A DNA stretch of 64,000 nucleotides from Neoscytalidium dimidiatum (lineage: Eukaryota > Ascomycota > Dothideomycetes > Botryosphaeriales > Botryosphaeriaceae). Of this stretch, positions 32,842 through 42,696 are shown piece after piece (position 1 is the first letter of the stretch; every line of letters starts with the position of its first letter). The stretch is taken from positions 1,984,001-2,048,000 of the forward strand of contig CM074705.1 in the NCBI GenBank assembly GCA_037367355.1, read 5' to 3'. The notes beneath the pieces were generated by a model, which ran no database searches, was not told the DNA's origin, and saw only the letters and a program-made list of their open reading frames with translations. Both the position numbers and the translations under genes were made by a program.

Positions 32842-35130
32842 TTTAATTGTTTTGTCTTTTTGTTGCAGAAAAGACCGATTTATTTGGAAGTGTTGGACCC
32901 TTTACTGGGATGTTGGGTTTGGCGTTTATGCCTGTCACAACGACGAGAGGAAGTGAACCGTAAGTATATTCCTGTCCGCGGGAGGGACTGATCGAAAAAA
33001 GATTGACGGTGACGGTTACACAGAAAGAGTGCAGTTCTCCGAGATGGTCTCCTTTATATCAGATAGCCATCTGGGCCTCCGGGAGCGGAGGGCGGCCGTG
33101 GCGGGCTGGGGCGGGCTGGGGCTGGGCCACCACACCATCACTGGCTATCTCCTTCCCTGCACGGTGCCTGGCGCGGCACCAAGTATGGAATTATGCATGG
33201 GTCATTGGTGACCAGGGAGTAACGCCCGCTGGCGTGGATACCAAGGCCGATGACAGCATGCTGGCGCGATAGGCACGAAAGCACGCCAAAGCGGAGACTT
33301 GTGGGATATGCGGTATGGACAGCCTGCCGAGGAAAGAATGATCGTCGATAGCTGGCGGGAGAAGAATTCGCTCATAGGGTGGGTGCCGTGGACAGTGCGG
33401 GCGGAGGAGACAAGAGAACGTGCGCTGAGATAGCGACTGGGGCCTTTGTTCCCCTTTAGGGATGGACGTGTGAATGGTGTGCATCTCGCGGTTGTGTCTT
33501 GCCCTCCGGGCCCTCTGTCTTTCTCTCTGTCCGAGCCAGCAGGGTTCACGGTTCATGCGCGCCGGCGGACCGCCAAGAGGCAGCTGGAGTGCTTTCTGCT
33601 GCAAGACAAACCAGCATACTGATAGGCAGGCTGCCCTGCCGATCGGCCTTTCAGACTGGCAGTCCTCTTGCTATCGCTGTTTTGAAAGGCCAGCCACAGG
33701 AGGCGGCATCCAGTGTTCTCGAACCCTGAGCGGGCGTGCAGTTGTTTGGATAAGCTTATTGGACTGTCTCGGGGGCACCGCTGCTTTCGGGGTTGGCCGT
33801 GCTGGTGTTGAAAGAAAAAAAGCAGAGAACCCACTCAGGCCGCTGGCGTCAATTGGCAGGGGCCCAGAGGAGGCTTGGGCCTAGAGCAAGGGCCCTCCCT
33901 GTTGGGGAAACAGATGGCGGTGATCGGCCCATGGTGGGTGCTGGATGCTTGTTCAGCGCCTTCTTTCGGCTCCGGCGCCCCCTTCAGCTAGGCCCGCTCC
34001 AACGGTGAGCCTGCGCGCCGCTGCACGGTTCGCCCTCCACGACTCTTCCTCTCTCTCTCATTCCCATGCTAGCAGCATTCAGGCGCGACGGCCAAGCGGG
34101 AGGGCGGCCCCGGAGAAGGCGAGAAATTTTGCCGACTGGAAGGGCTCATCAGCGGGTAATACGGCGTGCAGCGCATCCGGGCATACGAGCGATGTGCATG
34201 TTCGCGGTTTGAGCGACACCATGAGGGACAGCGTGTATTGTATGTGAGGCCCATCTAGTCAGCGCCCCACCCGACGCAGGTACCAGCTGTGGCTTTCTCG
34301 GGCCCGTCCCAACGACGGCGACGATGGGCAGGGCGTCGGCGATTTGGCAGAAATTGAAAGAGTCGGTGATGATGGACGAGTCAACAAGCCCATCGCCGAT
34401 GCGCCCTGTGCGCTGCCGCCTTCCAGCACACCAGCCTTATCGCCGCTCTTTCTGCCGGATCGGTGAGAGCGGGCACAAGGAGAGGCTGTCTCTGCGGATG
34501 ATTTGTGGACGATTGACTCCAGGCAGATCGTGGGGGACTGCGCTCTGGCAAAGCTTGTCGTCAATGTTGCCCTGCAGCGCCAGCCTTTTGATCCTGCAAA
34601 AACAAAGGCTGCCTGCAACCTTAATCCAACTTGCGATGACGGCGGCCACTGGGCTGAGTGCTTCGGACCGGATGGCTTGGGCCGCTAGCCCCTATGGTGT
34701 GCTGGTGGCAGATAAGATCGTCCCTGCAACGCCTGCCGCCCGGATGGCTGCCGCCTCAATGCAGCCCTTCCTTGGCTTCACCAGCCCGCCTCCTGATTCT
34801 CCACGCCTCTCGTTCACTCTTCCGGCCCTTCCAGATGCGTCCGGGATGACAAAACGACCGCCAGACTCATCAACCTCAGGCTTCCAATTCCTCTGCCACT
34901 CCCTCGCTAACGAGAGTAGATCAGCTCGTCAATGATGAGCTCATGTAACGAGCCAAGCGCCAGCCTGGATCAGCGCACAATTCCGGGATGCTCGGATGGC
35001 GACGACGAGCAGCGCAGACGATCTGGCGCCGCTGGTCAAGAGCGTTGGTGAGCGAGCGACTGCAGACCGAATCATCCATGCGTCATGGGCTAGTGGACCA
35101 GCCATGTGCTGGCCGAGTGGGAAGTGGGCA

Positions 35131-35163
35131 GGCGCGCCGTATGGGGGCGGATTGGACGCCCAT
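35131..35163. repeat. Duplicated segment, copy 1
   Basis: Reads aggcgcgccg directly followed by a 23-bp block starting tatgggggcggattgg. The same two blocks recur at 35921-35967. Confidence 0.85.
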
Positions 35164-35920
35164 TGACCGTCGAGTTCACGGCTGGAAAATCTTCCAACCT
35201 TTCGGGCAGGCTGTGATGGGTGGAGAGTCGCGCAGAGCGAGGCTGGAGGATCGGCGAGGTCTAGCAAAGACGCAAGGCAAGCCGTCACAGGAAAAGCGCC
35301 CGCATGCTCTGAGACGGTTGTCGCACCAGCGACAGTGCCAGTCCAGCCAATGCCCGCCCATCGCTGCCCGCCATTCTCTCTCCCGACGAATCGCAATGAT
35401 GAGGTACCTGGATGCTGTCACACATCATCCCGCGCGCTCACATGGAGAGCCGACAGGTTAATTTTGTATTACCCTGCCCTCGCACTCGGGTAGTGTACGA
35501 GCCTGCAATTGGTGGGGATTATGAGCTTCCGTTGCTGGAAGTGATTGCTGGACTGCACTTTTGATAAGTTCAACCGCGCAGTTCTCTCGCCTTCCGCGAT
35601 GGTTCGGTGTCACGCCATTAGCCTCTTCAGAATAACGAGGGTAGCAGTATGATCCGCGGTCCGCGTCTCCGGAGTCGCCGAGGACCTGCAGTTTCCGCAA
35701 GCAGAAGCAGAGTCGAAGATGCAACAACAAGGCGTCCAGATGCAGCAGCTTGGTGGATTGCTTGGGCAGGCTTTGAAACAATCGCAGCGGGGGCTCGGGA
35801 AGCCGGGAAGAGCCGTGCTGGTGAAGTTGAAGTCGTCTACGACAGCTTGCCTGATGTCGACGAATGGAGGAGCTCCGAATCGACATGTTCATGAGAGGCA
35901 TGGACCCTTTGTGATTAATC

Positions 35921-35967
35921 AGGCGCGCCGCGCATGTGTCTTGGTATGGGGGCGGATTGGACGCCCA
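35921..35967. repeat. Duplicated segment, copy 2 (14-bp insertion)
   Basis: Same ten-base and 23-base blocks as copy 1, in the same order and orientation, but separated by 14 extra bases (35931-35944). The 23-bp block is identical. Confidence 0.85.
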
Positions 35968-37102
35968 CTGCTCTTTTGAGGATCCTGAGGCTCTCCGGAC
36001 ATAGCCGCAGGACGGAAAAGACATGGCGAAGTAAGGCCAAGACCCTGCATCTCGGTCAAATATATGGGACGCCTTCCTCGCTCTGCATGTCGAAGCAGGT
36101 CGATGAATCGCCACCGCTCGGATCTCAATCGACCAAGACGCCATCCCGCCTAAGTTTACCTGCGTTGTCATCTCATGCAGGTACGCATCTCGGAGAAATT
36201 TGCGAGGCTGGCTGGTAGCGAAAAGAATCTGATGAAGAGTGGCTCAAATGAATCGTATGCTTGAGATGCACTGAATAAGCGCCGTGCAGCTCTGACAGAC
36301 TTTAAGAGACGACTCATTCCATGCTTCAAGCGACACTTGCGATGATGGAAAGCACTGACAAGAAGCGAGCTCGATATGGCTCGGTCCGAGCGCGCTGGGC
36401 CAGCAAGAGCAAGGGCGTGCACGCGCTGTGGAGGTGGGGGATTGTGAGAACACGAGGTTTGGGGTTAGCACGCGCCTGGGAGAGAGCAGCGAACGCGTCC
36501 GCGTCGCGAAAGTCACGGGACGACCGAATAGGGCGACCGGGTCGGTCGGAGCGTTCCTTCCTCCCGAACGGGAGCGCTTCAAGCGGAGCTTCCGGCCGTT
36601 TGCAACGGTAAAGCTTCTCTCCAACTGTCTACAACGGTGGCGTCCAACCACTTCGCTTTCCGCATAATCCCCCTGGCACGACCGTCTCAACTTTTGCACA
36701 AATCCCGCATCTGTTCCTGCTTAATTCGCCAGCTTCAACATCCTTCTGCAGCGTGACACTCCGGCGCTTTATTCGAAGGATTCCAGGCCCATGCTGCTCC
36801 ACCCCGCGAGCAAGCCACCTGCATCCGTTGCGCGTCTTCACGCGGAAATGGTCAGACCACGATGCGGAACGCCAGCGGATTCCAAACTACAAAAGGACCA
36901 CGTCGCGCGTATCTGAAATGTAGCCCCAACCTCCCATCCCCTGGTGCGGCATCGTTGAAGCCGAACCTTCGGCTGCTAGCGTCTTTTTTGTCGGAAATAT
37001 AGTGACGCAATCGCTTGACACTTGAACCTTCAGAACACCACAACAAAACATCAACGTTGCACGTTTTGCTCAAGTGATATACTTGCCAGTCTGCCGTTCA
37101 AC

Positions 37103-38155
37103 ATGGCTGAGAATCAAGGCCAGGATCAGGCATTGAAAGTCGGATCCCGTAGCAAAGACGCTCCATGGTACAGCAAGGATGTCCAGAATCTCACACCTCA
37201 GGCTCGAGAGCTACTGGAGAAATACAGTGGCATACCGCCGGAGAGGGTAGACGCTCATGTCTTGGAAGTCGTAAGTCTCGTAAAATACCACCCATCTGGT
37301 AGCTTTGCATCTGACAGCGTGGACAGAGAGACAAAGCCTGGGAAATTGTACGCATTTCTGCTCACGCATCAAATTCCAGCCTCGTAGTGCCATAACATTG
37401 AAGAATAAGGGGGCGGGAAAAAAGTTAAATTAAGAGAAGACGGATCTGACAACATGCCTTCTCCCCAGTTCCCCTACCCATGCATCGGCATGTTCCGCTT
37501 CCTCGACCTAAACATGTGCAACGAGTCCTACTACCCGGAGATCCTCGAGCGCGTGAAGCGCGGCGAGAAGCTGCTCGACCTGGGCTGCTGCTTCGGCCAG
37601 GAGCTGCGCCAGCTGGCGCACGACGGCGCGCCGCCCGGCTCGCTGTACGGCAGCGACCTGCGCGCCGAGTTCCTCGACCTCGGCCACGCCCTCTTCCTCG
37701 ACGCCGACCGCCTCCCGCTCTCCCCGCACTTCGCCGCCGCCGACTTCCTCGCGCCGACCGCGCTCGACCCCCCGGCCCCGCTCGCCCCGCTCAGGTCCTC
37801 CATCTCCATCGTCCACGCGTCGTCGTTCTTCCACCTCTTCTCCCGCGCGGACCAGATGACCGTCGCGCTGCACATCGTCGAGCTGCTGAAGCCGGTCCCC
37901 GGTGCCACGGTCGTAGGAAGGCAGGTGGGCAGTCCGGAGCCGGGCGTAAGGGGCGACAGCGGCAGGTTCATGCATGATGGGAGCAGCTGGAAGGAGTTCT
38001 GGGATGAGGTAGGGGAGCGGACGGGGAGCCGGTGGGAGGTGAAGGAGGCGCGGTTGGAAAAGGTGGACACGGCGGGGGTAAGTAAGGAGTTGTTGGCGGC
38101 GAGGGGCGGGGAGTGGGCGTCATGGTTGAGGTGGAGGGTTGTCAGGGTTGAGTAG
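37103..38155 (+). CDS. Class I SAM-dependent methyltransferase, secondary-metabolism-like family
   Basis: Exons 37103-37270, 37327-37347 (21 nt, encoding RDKAWEI) and 37469-38155 give 291 residues. The N-terminal block PQARELLEKYSGIPPERVDAHVLEV plus RDKAWEI plus FPYPCIGMFRFLDL is characteristic of a fungal family of small methyltransferases, several of which sit in polyketide or meroterpenoid clusters. The SAM-binding motif is LLDLGCCFGQE around residues 98-108, and an acidic GSDLRAEFLDLG follows as motif II. The third exon is very GC-rich. The substrate cannot be predicted. A glutathione S-transferase lies 271 bp downstream, convergently, but there is no core biosynthetic enzyme in the window, so a cluster is not claimed. 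Confidence 0.88.
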
Positions 38156-38426
38156 GGAGGGAGTGGGTGAGGTTGTAGACTGGGAGAATGTGTGCGCTAA
38201 GAGCTTCTGTTTACGCTGGATGATGCAGTTGGTAGAGATGGGAAAGAGATCGTGGCCAGAAACGCGTTAGATTTATTTGGTATTTTATGCCTTTCGTTTT
38301 GCTATTTTTCCTTCGGTGACGAATACGCGCTTACTACTCGAAAATGTGCGTTTGCTCGTGATAATGCAGTCTTTTCTACCTCCCCTCAGTCGAAACAGAG
38401 CATGGACATCGTACCTCACAGCCACC

Positions 38427-39159
38427 TCAATGCTTCGACGCCGCCGCCTTATCGGCCGCGATCTTCTTCACGCTCGGCCTCTCCAACAGACTCTGGTGCC
38501 ACTTCGCGAAGGTCGGATAATCCTTGCTGGGGTCCCAATCGGGAACCAGGAAACCCAAGTTCATGTTCCAAGGCACGAAGGCTAGATCAGCGTACGAAAC
38601 CTTGTCGCCGACGAGGTAGGGCTTGCCGGTCTTGGACAGGTGGCGGTCGATGACGCCGACGACGCGCTTGATCTCGTTGGCGTAGCGCTCGATGGCCGAG
38701 GTGAGGTTCTTCTCCGGGTGGAAGTACGTGAACCACGCCTTCTGGCCGAAGTACGGGCCTTGGCCGGACATCTGGAAGTGCAGCCAGGACTTCTGGAGGT
38801 ACTTCTCCGGGAAGGTGGTGTACTGCAGGGATGAGGACTTGTCGTAGTTGTCGAGCAGGTACTCGATGATGGCGCCGGACTGAGGGCGGAGAGGTTAGTC
38901 ACTGAGAGTGGAATGCAGGGCGACAGCAAGGGCAGTAGAGCGTGGGTACCTCGAACAGCTTGATGCCGGTGTTAGGGTCCTCGATGGATGGGACGCGGCC
39001 GTTGGGATTGATGGACTCGTAGGGCTCCTGCTTCATCTCGGGGAACTCGAGGAACTTGGTCTCGTAGGGGAGCTTGAGCTCCTCGAGGATGATGGCGACC
39101 TTCCACGGATTGGGGCCCGAGGCGTGGGAGTAGAGGACGATGGGCTTGAGGGCAGACAT
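38427..39159 (-). CDS. Glutathione S-transferase, Ure2/theta-like
   Basis: Minus-strand exons 38950-39159 and 38427-38879 with a 70-nt intron give 220 residues, normal for a GST. The N-terminal thioredoxin-like domain has YSHASGPNPWKVAIILEELKLPYE and the glutathione-contact motif GRVPSIEDPNTGIKLFESGAIIEYLL; the C-terminal all-helical domain has QMSGQGPYFGQKAWF and the fold-capping KPYLVGDKVSYADLAFVPW. It is expected to be a cytosolic enzyme conjugating glutathione to electrophiles. Its position beside a methyltransferase could hint at a shared detoxification or metabolite role, but this is only adjacency. Confidence 0.93.
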
Positions 39160-39732
39160 GGTCACGTTGTTGCTCGGGGAAACTGCGGATGAGTTGAGGT
39201 ATACTGGTGGAGTTTTAGGGTCTGACCAGAGGATTGGAGAATGCAATTGCTGGAGTTGTAGCAAAGGGTCCCGGTGATCTTTATAATTTCGAGCCAGAAC
39301 TCTGCAGCCGGCGGGGTACAACCGAATCGGTTCAGCCTACAAGATGCTCTTGTCGGGGGGAGCTTGTCCCGGGCCAGCGTCATGCGCGGGTCGTTACCGC
39401 GGTGCCCCACACCAAAAGCATGCTAAAAACCCGACAAGTGCAAGGTGGTACTGTTACCGGTGGATGTCGAGTAAGCTGGGACTGCAATGTCAGGTGCTAT
39501 GGTGTTCGATGGTCTTCTTTCGGGCGAGACGAAGGCTAGTGTTGGAGGAGCATTTGTCAGCTCTTACAAAAGAAAGGCTCTTGCTGGTGTCGGCTTTCGA
39601 GATTACACTGGAGTGAGACCTGAATCATGAAATAAATTGCAGGCGACACGACAGAATAGCAGCTAGAGGGCAGGTTTGGAATCGCAGTTTGTCAGCCGCA
39701 TCGTATAGGCCGGGAGCAGGAGGAGGAGCAAC

Positions 39733-39768
39733 AGTCAGCAATGAGCAGTCAGCAATGAGCAGTCAGCA
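39733..39768. repeat. 14-nt tandem repeat, about 2.6 copies
   Basis: Unit agtcagcaatgagc repeated twice exactly and then partially. Confidence 0.85.
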
Positions 39769-39976
39769 GCCGTGCCTCAGAAATGCGGGGGCCAGCCGAC
39801 TTGCACTTCCGGTTCCGGTCAGACAGCAGCTTCCCGGCTCCACAGAGGAAAAGGCCGGTGTGCTGTGCCGTGCCGAAGCTTGCCGCCGTCGCTGTCAGCT
39901 CGATGGTCAGAAGTTAGTGGAGCCGGAACGCTCGAGATCCGGCACTCCGGAGGCATACAGCACCCGACTTTACATT

Positions 39977-40004
39977 GGACGCAGGACGCAGGACGCAGGA
40001 CGCA
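39977..40004. repeat. 7-nt tandem repeat, four copies
   Basis: Four exact copies of ggacgca. Confidence 0.9.
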
Positions 40005-40557
40005 GGGTGCACGACGCAGTTGGTTGCATGAGGTTGGCGTGGTGAGCAGTGATGGGAGGCAGGGATGGAGGGACGAGTGATGGATGATGGATGATGGATG
40101 GAGTGCAGCGCTCCGGGAATGAGGTCAGCCCTTCCGCCTTAAGACTCGCAGGCAGGCCACAGGCAGGCCCATCCATTATTCCCTCGCTCCTCTCCCGCCG
40201 CCCTCCCCTCCCTCGCCCGCGCGCTCTCACTGCTCCCGCCGCTGCGGTTGAGCTCACCGCCAAGCTCAAGATCGACGGCCGTGGCTAATCCTGCCTCTTA
40301 CAACCGCGGTCTCACGCCCCAATTCTATTTCTCTCTCGAGCGCACATCATGTCGCAGCGCGTTTGTCGTAGATGGCGGAGGAGCCTGTATGCGCGTCGCG
40401 CCACGCACGCCAATGACTCTGCGGCAGGCGTTGCGCGTTTCCAGGGGCCACGCATCACCTCCAACGCCTCGGATCATCCTGCTCCTGCTGCTCCCAATTG
40501 AATCTTTTTGCTTTGAACAAAACTCGAAGCTTTCTCTCTCTCGCCCCGCCGCCCGCC

Positions 40558-40698
40558 ATGTCTCTTAAACCGCCATGCCTCCCCTACTTGCTCGGCGCAG
40601 GACCGTCTGCGTCTTCGCCGCTTTTACTTTCATCTTCCTCTTTTACGTCCACACCCCATCCTCGCCCTATGGGCTGCCACAAGGCCCCTCCTCCATAA
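40558..40698 (+). promoter_or_regulatory. Upstream open reading frame overlapping the GH47 start
   Basis: An ATG in strong context (gcccgccATG) lies 17 bases before the GH47 start in another frame, and its 46-codon frame stops at 40698, inside the mannosidase coding region. Ribosomes starting there would miss the main ATG, so it could lower translation if the transcript begins upstream of 40558. The transcription start is not known. Confidence 0.5.
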
Positions 40699-42464
40699 TC
40701 GGTTCCGGCCCCGTCAGGCCGGCCTTCGACTGGGCCAATGTCTCCCAGCGCTATCCAGTCCAGTCCATGGCCCCGATCCCTACCGCGAGGGCCCGGCTTC
40801 CGACCATCCAGCATACCTTTGACGACGAGGACGCCGACGCCCGCCGAACTCGCCTGAACCGCCAGCGCAAAGTCCGCGACGAATTCCTGCACGCTTGGAA
40901 CGGCTACAAGCAGAATGCCTGGCTGCGCGACGAGCTGCTCCCCCTCACCGGACGGAACAACGACCCTTTCGGTGGATGGGCCGCCACGCTGGTCGACTCC
41001 CTCGACACGCTCTGGATCATGAATCTGACCTCCGAATTCGAAGAAGCCGTGTACGCCGTCAACAAGATCGACTTCAGCACCTGCTCCCTGGACGAGCTCA
41101 ATGTCTTCGAGACCACCATCCGCTACCTGGGCGGCTTCCTGGCCGCCTACGACCTCAGCGGCGGCAAGTATCCCACACTCCTCGACAAGGCCGTCGAGCT
41201 GGGCCACATGCTGTACAAGGCCTTCGACACGCCCAATCGCATGCCCGTTACCCGTTGGAACTTCCGCGCCGCCATCGACGACCTCCCCCAGGAGGCCGAC
41301 GCCACCGTCCTGGTCGCCGAGCTGGGCTCCATGACCCTCGAGTTCACCCGCCTCTCGCAACTTACAGGCGACCCGCGCTGGTACGATGCCGTGACCCGCG
41401 TTACCGCCGCCTTCGAATCGCAGCAGCGCGTGACCAAGCTCCCGGGCCTCTTCCCCACGGCCGTCAACGCCCGCGACGCCGACTTCACGGCGCACAGCTC
41501 CTTCACGCTCGGCGGCATGGCCGACTCGCTGTACGAGTACTTCCCGAAGCAGCACCTCCTGCTGCACGGCGCGACCCCGCAGTACCGGCGGCTGTACATG
41601 AACGCCGCCGCGCCGATCAAGCGGCACATGCTCTACCGGCCCATGGTGCCGGGCAACAAGGACATCCTCATGGCCGGCGACGCCTCGACGGACGGCAGCC
41701 CGATCACGCTCGCCGGCCGTCCCACAACCGTCTTCCTGGAGCCCAAGAACCAGCACCTCGCCTGCTTCGCGGGCGGCATGTTCGCGCTGGCCGGCCGCGC
41801 CTTCGCCGTCGCCGAGGACGTCGACGTCGGCCGCCGCCTGACCGAGGGCTGCCTGTGGGCCTACGACAGCGCCCCGCACGGCATCATGCCCGAGATCATG
41901 TACACGCTGCCCTGCCCGGACAGCGGGCCGGGCGCCGGCGACTCGTGCGAGTGGCAGGAGGACGCCTGGTACGAGGCCATCGAGCGCGCCCACGACGCGC
42001 CGACCCGCCTAGGCAACGCCGCCGCCGCCGCCGCCGCGAACAACCCCAACCCGGACCAGGAACCCATCTCCGCCGACTCCCTCATCGCCGAGTACCACCT
42101 GCGCAAGGGCGTCGCCCGCATCGCCGACCCCCGCTACCTGCTGCGGCCCGAGGCCGTCGAGAGCCTGTTCGTGCTGTACCGCGTCACCGGCGACTGGCGC
42201 CTGCCGGACCGCGCCTGGCGCATGTTCGAGAACGTCGTCAAGAGCACGCGGACGCGGTACGGCCACGCGAGCCTGGAGGACTGCGTGGCCGCCCGCCCGC
42301 GGCTGGGCGACCGCATGGAGAGCTTCTGGTTGGCCGAGACGCTGAAGTACTTCTACCTCGTGTTCGAGGAGCCCGGCGTCGTGAGCTTGGATGAGTGGGT
42401 GTTTAATACCGAGGCGCATCCGTTCAGGTGGGGGACTGGGCGTAACAGTAGTAGTGAGTGGTAG
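40575..42464 (+). CDS. GH47 class I alpha-1,2-mannosidase, type II membrane protein
   Basis: Single-exon frame of 629 residues. GH47 enzymes trim alpha-1,2-linked mannose from N-glycans in the ER or Golgi. Residues about 8-26 form one membrane anchor (TVCVFAAFTFIFLFYV) after a basic MPPLLARRR, a type II topology. GH47 landmarks are GRNNDPFGGWAATLVDSLDTLWIM, FETTIRYLGGFLAAYDLSG, LAELGSMTLEF-like VAELGSMTLEFTRL, HLACFAGGM, HGIMPEIM, YLLRPEAVESLFVLYRVTGD, DRMESFWLAETLKYFYLVF, and the final FNTEAHPF, which carries the calcium-binding threonine. It appears complete. An alanine run near residue 477 lies in a linker. Very high GC gives large open antisense and +1 frames here, which are not genes. 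Whether it is ER Mns1-like or Golgi-type is not decided. Confidence 0.94.
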   Translation: MPPLLARRRTVCVFAAFTFIFLFYVHTPSSPYGLPQGPSSIIGSGPVRPAFDWANVSQRYPVQSMAPIPTARARLPTIQHTFDDEDADARRTRLNRQRKVRDEFLHAWNGYKQNAWLRDELLPLTGRNNDPFGGWAATLVDSLDTLWIMNLTSEFEEAVYAVNKIDFSTCSLDELNVFETTIRYLGGFLAAYDLSGGKYPTLLDKAVELGHMLYKAFDTPNRMPVTRWNFRAAIDDLPQEADATVLVAELGSMTLEFTRLSQLTGDPRWYDAVTRVTAAFESQQRVTKLPGLFPTAVNARDADFTAHSSFTLGGMADSLYEYFPKQHLLLHGATPQYRRLYMNAAAPIKRHMLYRPMVPGNKDILMAGDASTDGSPITLAGRPTTVFLEPKNQHLACFAGGMFALAGRAFAVAEDVDVGRRLTEGCLWAYDSAPHGIMPEIMYTLPCPDSGPGAGDSCEWQEDAWYEAIERAHDAPTRLGNAAAAAAANNPNPDQEPISADSLIAEYHLRKGVARIADPRYLLRPEAVESLFVLYRVTGDWRLPDRAWRMFENVVKSTRTRYGHASLEDCVAARPRLGDRMESFWLAETLKYFYLVFEEPGVVSLDEWVFNTEAHPFRWGTGRNSSSEW

Positions 42465-42696
42465 AAACGGGGGAGATGGGGGAGAAGTGATGGGTGGCGT
42501 TTTGTTTCATTCGCGGCTGTTAATAGATCAACGGATGTAGAAAAGCATGAGCTGAGCCATGCAGAGTGTTAATAAGACAAGGAAATAGAGGTTTACGGGT
42601 TGAATCCGGTTTTGCATTCTGATATCTCGAGCATACTCGTTATAGGGACACCCAACCAGATGCGAGAGGAAAGGTGATTAGACATGGTCGGAGCCT

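Larger units (their letters stand above)
32842..37102. other. Gene-free GC-rich stretch of 4.3 kb with a duplicated segment
   Basis: Many overlapping frames of 80-240 codons on both strands, none with a recognisable domain and no consistent exon chain. A 23-bp exact duplication lies at 35141-35163 and 35945-35967. The last few hundred bases before 37103 are the methyltransferase promoter. A degraded mobile element or non-coding transcript cannot be excluded. Confidence 0.4.
39160..40574. other. Divergent intergenic region between GST and GH47, with tandem repeats
   Basis: Contains three short tandem arrays: a 14-nt unit (39733-39768), a 7-nt ggacgca unit (39977-40004) and tggatga units around 40079-40101. 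From 40160 on it is a pyrimidine-rich leader typical of a fungal promoter. No gene supported apart from the upstream frame at 40558. Confidence 0.5.

Noticed and set aside
33710..33735. Reverse-strand motif ggttcgagaac resembling a tRNA T-loop
   Set aside because: Flanking bases do not pair as a T-stem and there is no A box at the right distance.
35458..36171. 237-codon minus-strand frame in the 33-37 kb region
   Set aside because: No recognisable domain, irregular composition, and it overlaps open frames on the other strand; it includes one copy of the duplicated block, suggesting non-coding DNA.
32395..39159. Idea that the secreted peptide gene, methyltransferase and GST form one ribosomal-peptide cluster
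   Set aside because: The peptide gene is 4.3 kb from the methyltransferase, and no UstYa-type oxidase, tyrosinase, P450 or transporter is seen in the window.
40584..42394. Two very large open frames (469 codons antisense, 499 codons in another plus frame) within the GH47 gene
   Set aside because: They coincide with the extreme GC content of the mannosidase, are Arg/Pro/Ala/Gly-biased, and have no domain, while the mannosidase frame is complete and conserved.
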